Below, piece by piece: positions 33,901 to 41,821 of a DNA stretch of 64,000 bases. Location of the stretch: contig CBFFRP010000058.1 of NCBI GenBank assembly GCA_965644295.1, forward strand, positions 1 to 64,000, read 5' to 3'. Origin of the DNA: Paraphysomonas bandaiensis. Lineage: Eukaryota; Chrysophyceae. The notes under the pieces were generated by a model. That model worked only from the letters and a program-made list of their open reading frames with translations, did no database searches and was not told where the DNA came from. The position numbers were made by a program, and so were the translations under genes. The first letter of the stretch is position 1, and each line of letters begins with the position of its first letter.

Positions 33901-34784
33901 ATGAAGCATTTGAAAAGATCAAATTGATGATCCATGAATGTCCAACATTATTTTTCATTGATGACGAGTCACCAATATATTTATTGACCGATGCATCTGA
34001 TTATGGAATAGGAGCATACCTCTACCAAGTAGTAGATGGTGTAGAACGTCCAATAGGATTTCTCAGTAAAACATTCGATGAAAGAATGATGAATTGGGAT
34101 ACACCTCAGAAAGAAGGATATGCTAAATACTATGCCTTAGATAAATGGGACTACCTATTAAGGTATAGATACTTTACGATCAAAACAGATCATAAAAATA
34201 TTACTCAGTTGAGAACTGATTACGCTAAGGATAAGAAAGTTCAGCGATGGTTGAAATGTTTCCAAGCATATGATTATGATCTATGTGATATTAAAGGATC
34301 TGATAATGTTGTTGCTGATGCATTTAGTAGACTATGTGCATTAGAATCTAAAATGGAAACAAAATGTGCTTCCCTAATTCCCGATATTAAAGTTCCAAAC
34401 AAGGAATGGGAAATTATTAAAAGATTTCATAACAATGTTACAGGTCATCATGGTATTGATCGTACAATACAAAAATTACGAGACAATGGTCATAAATGGT
34501 CAAAGCAAGGGGCACATGTGACAAAATTTATTAAAACTTGTCCTTGTTGTCAAAAGATGAGTAGAATTAAACCAATAATTAATGCTCATCCCTTTACTGT
34601 CTCAACATATGGCCCGATGCAAAGAATAGCAGTGGATTTTATTCAGAGTCTGCATCCAGATGAGGATGGATACACTAATATATTAGTGATTATCGATTCT
34701 TTTTCTAGGTGGGTAGAATTAATCCCTACTAAGAATCTCACTGCCATGGCGGCGGCAAAGGGGATTGCTTCAACACCTGGGTAG
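30912..34784 (+). CDS. gag-pol: Ty3 Gag-Pol polyprotein, N-terminal 1290 residues
   Basis: Starts at ATG 30912, 49 bp after the LTR. Residues 1-100 are basic and low-complexity. A helical Gag core spans about 150-330. A knuckle begins at C358 (CWICGNLHKGDC; spacing C-x2-C-x3-H-x3-C is atypical). The protease site is D462 in LLDTGATG, with IIIGRET downstream. RT has FCVDYKGLNKHTQ and the YLDD box at 875-878. RNase H starts with LLTDASDYGIG (D1027). Integrase has the HHCC finger (TGHHGIDRTIQ near 1180, CPCC at 1210-1213) and first core Asp at 1242 (AVDFIQS). The frame ends early at 34784 after one surplus base in a GGGG run; integrase continues in the next frame at 34765. With identical LTRs, this is either a very recent mutation or a sequence error. 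Confidence 0.95.
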   Translation: MGESKRSKIKAAPQIEELLAASGSSSKKTKRERESSRKRARDATTSSQMQSSPQTETSVEAEGELSGVSFRELSSSQPKRKKQRSGDPHPNRSERIDLNEVIATESTPHEVINTDSIPYLGSVQDEDIIEFCENLSKRDPKGTKFIRSEIMAPTVRDMLQFQRQQDFGDESDEDWLDPNIVTTEELIQWLKQAFLEEEERYSDTLEPLPRFIDNIIGPKVKVDIHVPKVFLKEYGRLNELYKLIPEASLTEVASDTIVKTLKKNIKLVGGHSFRKDAKEKFIADIGQGQSAPKDFGAFCRKVRELNNDYSQAVRKVKRMETKLDSKETSKSNKTKNTKTSSSSSSSSTKATTDTKEACWICGNLHKGDCTRKTCAWANHEKKPWKDSTQGKKYAVMGWSTCPYVENPDGPPRSKTSKLSCPKCLYINAIDMNNDMLDVFVYPKADVNVQQVKENLRAKALLDTGATGNNFINQELADMLVARYNIPLHECNIKICSALDNACCSSKQYMIITIRLTDEYNNTLDIELQCLIIDSTFDIIIGRETIKKYRLVDHFPSHFMERELAGKMLATAAGHAEKTQLLSEHISERATCYNNMETLRRQAKEHLSYNNNLLTSNSLVSTMYSPPISSMRISAYEKEDIGEIRDNYLESIPEEIVTNTQEKVEGTTLPTKISGPESLQRRVREIHEIYKDRFRTTVSDMPMDVPPFELEVDRDAWEQPKHCGPPRKMDRVRQYACKKQIDTFVEHGIIQPSTAPYYSQVLLVPKPNDKWRFCVDYKGLNKHTQRERWPIPNIKEMLERIGSKKPKYFIILDLVSGYYQAKISEYSRKWTAFITFWGVFEWLRLPMGLSGAPSYFQRVLTTIVLAGLIMFICELYLDDLIIYASTEDELIENYVKVLERFRKYNVYINPEKVKIGESEVQYVGHTLNEEGLHFTRERLDSVLNFPKPETMKGLKSFLGLANYFRDHVHNHSLVVRPLNKMLLNYHRRKRLQWTEDANEAFEKIKLMIHECPTLFFIDDESPIYLLTDASDYGIGAYLYQVVDGVERPIGFLSKTFDERMMNWDTPQKEGYAKYYALDKWDYLLRYRYFTIKTDHKNITQLRTDYAKDKKVQRWLKCFQAYDYDLCDIKGSDNVVADAFSRLCALESKMETKCASLIPDIKVPNKEWEIIKRFHNNVTGHHGIDRTIQKLRDNGHKWSKQGAHVTKFIKTCPCCQKMSRIKPIINAHPFTVSTYGPMQRIAVDFIQSLHPDEDGYTNILVIIDSFSRWVELIPTKNLTAMAAAKGIASTPG

Positions 34785-35745
34785 ATATGGAGCACCTATT
34801 GAGATTCATTCGGATCTTGGACCAGCATTTGTGGATGATTTAACAAAATCATTGATAGAAATGGTTGGAAGTAATCAATCATTTTCGATGGCGTATTCTA
34901 AAGAAGAAAATGCTATAGTGGAACGTGCTAATAAAGAAATTTTAAGGCACTTAAGAAATATTATATTTGATAAAAATGTACTAAATAATTGGTCAATGTA
35001 TCTACCTTTAGTACAAAGAATTATGAATTCTTCTAAACATAGAAGCACCGGCGTTACTCCCGCTAGTATTCTATTTGGGAATGCAGTAGATTTAGATAAG
35101 AGTTTATTCATTGAACACAATGAGAACTTGGACGGGAACGAACAAAAGCTATCACATTGGATAGATAGAATACAAAAGGTTCAGTCCACTATTATGGATG
35201 TTGCAAGACGAAATCTTCGCAAACATGATGAAATCCACATGGCAACTGCACCAAATATACAAACAAAAGAATTTCCAATAAATTCTTATGTGTTAGTTGA
35301 GCATAGACAAAATGCTTTACGTCCTGGACCGGCAAGTAAGTTATTACCATATCTTAAAGGTCCAATGCGAGTAGTCAATGTTATTGGAGACAAATATACT
35401 CTTCAAGATATTGTTACTAAACGTAATAAAGACTATCATATAAAGAAATTAAGGGAATTTAATTACGATCCCTCTACTATTGACCCCTTACAAGTGGCAT
35501 GTAAAGATGGTGGAAACTTTTATGCTATTGACCATATTTCAAAAATAAAAGGTCGAGCTAAAGGTCCGAAAAGTCAAATAAAATTTCTAGTACATTGGAT
35601 AGGGTATGAAAAACCTACATGGGAACCATGGGCTAACGTTAGAAAAACGTATGCTCTACAAAATTTCCTAACTCAACATCCTGATGAAAATGTAAGAAAT
35701 TTACTACCTCGAAATGTGGTTTATTCTTCTGATGAAGAAGATTAA
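34765..35745 (+). CDS. gag-pol: Ty3 integrase C-terminal part with chromodomain
   Basis: Continuation of the polyprotein in the shifted frame; the displayed start is the open edge, not a real initiation codon. It carries the second catalytic Asp (IHSDLGPAF), the Glu in KEENAIVERANKEI, the integrase C-terminal domain (VLVEHRQNALRPGPASKL) and a chromodomain at about residues 253-310 (FLVHWIGYEKPTWEPWANV, with the aromatic and W-E-P-W positions of the family). Chromodomains of chromoviruses steer integration by binding modified histones. The stop at 35745 is followed by a 65-bp spacer with the purine tract and 3' LTR. Confidence 0.93.
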   Translation: MLQHLGRYGAPIEIHSDLGPAFVDDLTKSLIEMVGSNQSFSMAYSKEENAIVERANKEILRHLRNIIFDKNVLNNWSMYLPLVQRIMNSSKHRSTGVTPASILFGNAVDLDKSLFIEHNENLDGNEQKLSHWIDRIQKVQSTIMDVARRNLRKHDEIHMATAPNIQTKEFPINSYVLVEHRQNALRPGPASKLLPYLKGPMRVVNVIGDKYTLQDIVTKRNKDYHIKKLREFNYDPSTIDPLQVACKDGGNFYAIDHISKIKGRAKGPKSQIKFLVHWIGYEKPTWEPWANVRKTYALQNFLTQHPDENVRNLLPRNVVYSSDEED

Positions 35746-35799
35746 TAACAAAGTTTACAGAATTGAGTGTCAATATAACACATTAACACATCAATTATA

Positions 35800-35810
35800 A
35801 GGGGAGGTAG
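35800..35810 (+). promoter_or_regulatory. polypurine tract of the Ty3 chromovirus
   Basis: AGGGGAGGTAG immediately before the 3' LTR start TGTAGG. Confidence 0.85.
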
Positions 35811-36127
35811 TGTAGGACTATCCACTTACATATAGAATATATACGTGTACATGTCCTGTATTATATGATTAGTAGTACAGTACTGTATTGTATACGTGTA
35901 CCATGTAGTTAGGAATACAAACTGTAGGGAATGTGATTGTTGGGATTAGCAATAGCCGTTGATATTGTAGACAGTATTATTAGCCGTTGATATTGTAGAC
36001 AGTATTATTAGCCGTTGATATTGTAGACAGTATTATTCATGATTCATTATACGATAATAATCATTATTTTGTACTTCTGTACTTGGGTATTGCTTTGCAC
36101 ACATACACATATGTATGCAAGCCCACA
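35811..36127 (+). repeat. 3' LTR of the Ty3 chromovirus
   Basis: 317 bp, identical by eye to 30546-30862, including the triple 28-bp repeat (35953-36036). Confidence 0.95.
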
Positions 36128-36131
36128 ATCG

Positions 36132-39100
36132 TATATCAAAATACAAACCAGATCATCCTTCCCTGTTTTCTCTTTTATCCTCCGCAGGACCTTCTTATGA
36201 TTTCCACTAAAAAAAAAAACTCCTCCATAATAATCAACAACGCATTTTATCTGCAAATATTAGAGTAGGTTCCAACTGCACACAAGTAGGCCTAGCCCGC
36301 AAGCAATTTTCGAAACCAAATATCTCTCAGTATTGGACTTTAACTCACACAAATGATCACCATGTAGTCGACCTTCTGAACTGCCATATATAACCAGCTC
36401 TGATCCTTGTTCGTGCCTAAGGACCAAGTTCTCCTTCATAATATCACCAACTCATACTGAAATAAACTATCGACCAATGCATTGAACTCTTTCGACATTA
36501 TATCCTTCGCAGTAATGATGGATTTGTTTGAAAATAACACTCTCGAAAGAGTATACAGTAGTATCACACTCCTCCCAACAATGTCAACATTATAAACTCA
36601 CATGGAGAATGCAGATGCAATTATTTGTCATTCATTCAACTGCTGCCGATAACCATCATCGAAATTGAAACTTGCTGTCAGGAAAATCTCCAATAAATTT
36701 ATGATCAAATAATGTCGTCGCTACAATAACACTCCTGATAATATGATACTGTTGAACACATATTCTTCGTAACATCACACACAACCATCACGAATGCGTA
36801 ACTTTAAGAACCATTGGAATATAAATAACAACGGGTCATTCGAGGAAAAAAGAAAACACACACACTGTACCACTGCACGAATTAAATAATGTTGCATGGT
36901 CATTGAATTCACAAGCTGTCGAACACTGAACCGGCATTGTCGAAATACCAATCACTCCTTTCCTTTATAATTGTAGCACAATATTTGAACATAACTCATA
37001 ACGAACAACTGAACATCCGAATTACTTTGTCTCAAAGATTCTCACACAATCTATTAAGATCATCAACTAAATCCATACAAATTGCAGAACAAAATATATG
37101 TACTTTACTTCACCATGTAACATATACCCTATTATATGTTTGAGACACTTTTCAACTTATTCCGAATTAACTCTTCTTTTGCATTCATTGAAACAGTGAA
37201 GAACGACGAAGAACTATAACTGATCACACTGACAAAACTTTCACCCTGATCATTCAGTCTCTCCAAAAAAAAAAAACTTTGATACGCTGACACCTCATTC
37301 GCAACATAATAACTCTTTCTTTCAAAAGAAATCGTAACTTCACACAGTCGAATAATAACAGTACAAATCCCAGAAACCAACCAAACGAAATAAACGCACT
37401 GCTGCTTTGTATACCTACTAGGTCCTTGAATAAAAATAACCGTTATTTTAACTCTCGGGTTTCCCTCGTGTTGCTGTCACTCGGCGGGTGTATATACCTT
37501 TGAATAGGTTGTCGATCTCTAAATAAACTCTTGTATAGCCACATACACGACACAACCAAACCAGACCAGACCCCTGTAACATATATGATACTCTCCTGTA
37601 GCACACCCTCCTGAGCATGTGTACTGTTTCCATTGCCTATACACCCTCCTGAACTCTTGACCAAACATATCTATTTATGGTTAGAGTACCATGATGCCGC
37701 ACACAACTCAACAGTTCCCACAGAAGTCCTTGAACTGATTTATAACTCTGTGGTCCATTTCTCATCAATCGTAGGAACCATCTCCTGAATCTTTCATTCA
37801 TTTAACATAATCTTCAACTCCTAACTTCACCACCCGCACATCTCCACGCACATAGAACTTTCCACTTCCTTTCGACCCGGTATATATAAACAAGTGTAGC
37901 TCCATTTTTGTACCACAAGTTGAGCCTATATACCCAAATTCAAACTCTGCATGCGGTACAAACACAAAATTTTAACTGCTACTGTGATGCAATACCACTG
38001 ACACCACCGGCCGCTACCCAATAATACGGAGTATATTCTCCACTAAAAGCTTTTATGAAACTGATGCGCAAGAACAACCGGTACTCCTTTATCCACTGTT
38101 GGCATCGACCATACCGCAAGCTTTTAAAACTATGCTTCAGGAGCTGCCGGCTCTACAACAATTCTCGCAACGAGACTAAGTACCTTAACCTCATGACCAT
38201 CTATTTATAGAAACGCACGAGTTGACACAACTGCAGCCAATATAGATCTTCCGACTCCTCGTGTTCTCTTACCAACGACGCCCATTTATATCTTCTTGAC
38301 ACGTCCACACACATATATTATATATATATAATCCAATCCAATCATATGTCCAACTATCACAATATGAATCCCGGAAACAACTGTTCGATGCAACAGATTA
38401 GGTTGCCCTTAGCTAGTAGCAAACATGCGAAACATCTGATGTAAATACACCTCCTCTATCACTGACGGATTAACAGTAGCTCCTGGCAACAAGCACCATT
38501 TTCTAAATTGCCAACACCTGATACATATCTCGAGTCATCTACTGAACCCTCCTGAACATTATATTCACACTCAACTAAGACTCTGATATCAACATAATCC
38601 AACTGATGTATATGCCTTACGTAATAATATATACGGCTGTCGTACAACCAAATTTCCATGCCGATCCCACACTCAAATATACTCTCAACCTCAACACAGC
38701 AGCAACTTCTGTTTGCTCCTGAATCCACAAGGGCCATCACGCATGCATCCTCCCATTGATTCTGACCCTTATTCACCCCAACAAACCGCTGCATACACTC
38801 TGTCGATACTCCACTGGACCTAACTCATATTCTTCACTAATTATAACATCGCCCTCTTGATCGTTCTCTATGTTTGACGATCACAGACAACAACCGGACA
38901 TTCGCAAAAATCATGATACGTAAGATCCTGTTTCGAAGATCACCACTTTCCACGCATTCCAATCTCTGTCATTGACTTCTCAACGCCCAATGAAGGTGAG
39001 GCTAATGTTTCAGGAAAAGCCAGAGCAGGAGGAATATTGATGCCACCTTGGTACATTATAAACCAATCAACCCAGAAGAAACCATAAAAGTCAATCAAAT

Positions 39101-39420
39101 CCCCAACAAAGAATTACGTGCACTAGTTACACTCCTATTACGCCGTTGAACCACTCGAATAGTCATTATTTTGTACACAAGGGCCTCCTTATTTGATAAA
39201 CACTCCAAGAGGCCACAACAGGAGCAAACAGCTGGTGATCTGTGTTCTCCAAAATACCCGTGAAATTAGCCTTTTTCAATTCCTCTTCCACAGTCTCCTC
39301 AAACTCAAAAACAGCACTCCTTCACTCCATATACATACAAACTCTCTCTGCTCTTCCGGTCATCGTAACCAACTGCTGGAGCGACATGCTTCAGATAACA
39401 TACTCTCGAGAACAAGTTAA
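36132..39420 (-). other. interior of the 11.4-kb element, largely non-coding
   Basis: No intact gene. Minus-strand frames are short (37132-37380, 37443-37664, 38459-38794). A minus-strand stretch near 39000-39070 (MYQGGINIPPALAFPETLAS) might be a gag remnant. The base composition is A/C-rich on the plus strand and uniform, as expected for one decayed unit. Confidence 0.5.
38459..38794 (-). pseudogene. retropepsin-like fragment of the 11.4-kb element
   Basis: 111 residues from ATG 38794. Near residue 20 the motif MALVDSGANRSCC matches the D-S-G-A active site of retroviral-type proteases, preceded by hydrophobic residues as in the family. The typical second motif (I-I-G) is not evident, and no RT follows downstream. 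It is likely a decayed remnant of an ancestral pol and supports a Ty3-like origin and minus orientation. Confidence 0.45.
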
Positions 39421-39803
39421 TGTTGTAAGGCAATAACAAGCCACAAGTTGATAGTAAACGATAGTGTTATTAACTTGTTTTATCAGAGGTTATCTGTGAT
39501 AATAATGACTAGCATTCTAATCTATCTTCTATCACAGACTACACCTACAGCTCACTGCTTGGGCACATATATATGCCCTTACTCTATACCAATCCACTGT
39601 ACATATTGGACTGTACATATCCTACACCGTATTGTCATCATACACCGTATAATGGTATACCGTTACCCTACTGTAGCTGGCTGTCTACACTGTATATATC
39701 CTGTATACTATACATCCACAGTATAGTGCAATATACAGCAGTATACTATCAAACCAAGCTTTCACTCCAATGACAGCCAACCTCCTATACGGGGATGACA
39801 ACA
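39421..39803 (-). repeat. right LTR of the 11.4-kb element
   Basis: 383 bp, almost identical to 28375-28757 (a difference is visible at AACAAGCC versus AACAAACC). In element direction it is the 5' LTR. Confidence 0.92.
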
Positions 39804-39882
39804 TTCTAATAATATATACACTACACTAATAAAAAGCCAAAGTGCAATATATCCATTCTTCAAAAATAACAAGATATTTGTA

Positions 39883-41399
39883 TTATTCTAAATGATCTTT
39901 ACAAGAGGAGTCTGTCACACAGCTTTTACAACTACATAGCACATGCGATGTTACAGACATGCACTTAATCGGAACGATAGTGGTCAAATTACACATATTC
40001 TGGACCCATAGCAGCGCAAAGCCTGTAATGATGACGGACATGTGACGCTGCGAAGGTGCAGCACAGTGAACATAAACACCTATCGATGTCGACATTACAG
40101 ATCTCCCGACTTTTTGTCCGAAAAATCTCACCAATTCTTTTCCAATATATCTGACATCAGAACTCAAAAACATGTACACCATGTCGAAGCATATTCCAAG
40201 AACAGAATATTCAGCCACTTTTAGTGCCCCATAGCAAAGCATCACTGTCATCATTCCAGGATACATTATTTGCCATATGAGACAGCAAGTTATAAGAATC
40301 GGTACTGCCAAAAGGACCCCAGATAATGAGTCATGGGTGAGAAACGAAGGAACTATAAACAACTGCAAGCACCCAGATATAACATTAACACATGAGAAAA
40401 AGTGACCAACCTATACTCTGTTAGTATAAATGTAAGTAGAAAGGTAAAAACACACCGCAACAGCCCGCTGCGAATTATCGTCAATACCGACTTGTATTGC
40501 CTCCTGGAACATAAGTGTAAGCATCGTAGCTACGATCTGGTGATACAAAGCTTCGACGAAAAGAACACGGACGACTTCATTTTTCCGGAACAAATTAAGC
40601 CAAGATATACACCCAGAACCGGAATTTCCCTTTTTTTTGGTACGATAGCTGCCTCTACCACAGTATCTCATGGACAACTCGAAGCATAATGACGACACTA
40701 TAATAGCAAAAGCAGCAGTACTAACAAGGCCTACACTAAAATCAGCGATATCGGGCCTTCACAAGGACTCAATACCTTTCACTCCCCCAAATTGATGTAC
40801 CACAATCCCGACTAAATAGCCACCAATGGCAGTCGTTACACTAATAACACCGGATATAGTGGCCAGATATTTTGATTGCGGTATTCCAAGCAGTGTTGAT
40901 ATGTGAGCCCGGTACTGAGTCGACAGCAACGTAAAATATCTGTGCAAAAAATCATTAAATCAATAAATATAAAGTATGGTGCACCTACATTTCTCGAAAT
41001 GAATAGAACAAAATCGCAATGTACTTTGCGCCAGTTTGAATGCCCAATGACATCTGAAGCGCAACAACTCCAACGAACACCACACACCCTGCCTCCGATA
41101 TCCGCAAGGTTGTTTTTGGACCTTTTTCTTGGATGGAATGGGTATACCAATACAGAACGACTGCGCCCACAGGTGTTCCAAAAAGTGCTGTCAAAGACAA
41201 AGCTTCGTTACCTAACCCAATGCCCTTCAATGATCATTACTGTGTGGGCCAATGGAAATTACCAGTCACTTAAGCTCACCTCAGCTCCAAGCAAAGCCAT
41301 CGACGCAGCCCGTACACATTCAAAGCCTATGCAATGCACGCATTGTGCACAAACTGTGAATACACATGCCACTATATCTGCCTCAGGTGACCCCATCAT
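39883..41399 (-). CDS. TLC/NTT-like polytopic transporter, five exons
   Basis: Spliced model on the minus strand: 41399-41280, 41224-40989, 40939-40776, 40730-40456, 40410-39883. Introns are 55, 49, 45 and 45 nt, all GT-AG; the last contains TACTAAC. The joined frame is 440 residues with many hydrophobic segments. The C-terminal part (KVAEYSVLGICFDMVYMFLS, then VRYIGKELVRFFGQKVGRS) matches the signature region of TLC-type nucleotide transporters (E-Y-S-x-x-x-x-x-x-E/D-M-x-Y, then K-x-x-x-D-x-x-G-x-x-x-G-K-S-like). Such proteins exchange ATP/ADP or related solutes across membranes; the substrate here is unknown. The 5' end is uncertain: the frame is open upstream to about 41460, and a second frame (41534-41400, MTDSPDMMASQRGWAVNHS) may be an alternative first exon. 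It lies just outside the 11.4-kb element and looks like a host gene. Confidence 0.7.
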
Positions 41400-41619
41400 C
41401 AACTTTGCAAGCACCTCACATATACAACAGGCGAGTGGAAATAATAAAAGTGCGCTGAGTGAACCTTATTTAGGATACTGTGGTTCACGGCCCAACCACG
41501 TTGTGATGCCATCATATCAGGACTATCTGTCATGCATATAGGAGTCCCACACCTGCACCTGTATACTGGTAGTATATGGGTTGTATGTAGGTACTGTACG
41601 TTAGGGTATTCCTTACACG

Positions 41620-41821
41620 CGTTCTTAACAAAAAAAAACCTACCCACAAATCCTACCTTTTTCAAAACCTCGGTGGTGAGGTTTTGGGTTTTCGTTTTGC
41701 GCCGTACTAACAAAAAAATCCTACCCATAAACCAGAGGATTTCGAAAACCTCCTATGGGTAGGTTTTGTAAAAGGTAGGATTTTTCCGAGGTTTTTTGGT
41801 AGGTTTTTTTTGTTAAGAACG
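41620..41821. mobile_element. 202-bp MITE with self-complementary interior
   Basis: Ends CGTTCTTAACAAAAAAAA and its inverse (TTTTTTTTGTTAAGAACG). The interior holds further paired motifs (CCTACCCAC/ATAGG..., AATCCTACC/GGTAGGATT), so the whole unit can fold. No target duplication is evident. It sits beside the 5' end of the transporter gene and could affect its promoter. Confidence 0.65.

Larger units (their letters stand above)
30546..36127 (+). mobile_element. complete Ty3/gypsy chromovirus, nested insertion
   Basis: 5,582 bp with two identical 317-bp LTRs, a 4-bp target duplication ATCG (30542-30545 and 36128-36131), gag-pol in Ty3 order (Gag, knuckle, protease, RT, RNase H, integrase) and a C-terminal chromodomain. 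A purine tract precedes the 3' LTR. One frameshift in integrase is the only visible defect. It inserted 58 bp beyond the satellite array of the older LTR element. Confidence 0.96.
28375..39803 (-). mobile_element. 11.4-kb LTR element, coding-poor, with nested Ty3 and satellite
   Basis: Two 383-bp LTRs (28375-28757, 39421-39803), almost identical, bracket the element. The outer flanks carry the same 5-bp duplication TTCTA at 28370-28374 and 39804-39808. On the minus strand a purine-rich ATAGGAGGGTG (28758-28768) abuts the left LTR, so transcription runs right to left. Without the nested 5.6-kb Ty3 the element is about 5.8 kb. Its interior has no long frame; a DSGA protease-like fragment at 38459-38794 hints at a Ty3-like origin. 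It is best viewed as a large non-autonomous derivative mobilised by another element. Confidence 0.9.

Noticed and set aside
39200-39430. Continuation of the transporter gene into the LTR element
   Set aside because: No hydrophobic frame or splice sites connect, and the gene's stop at 39883 is outside the LTR.
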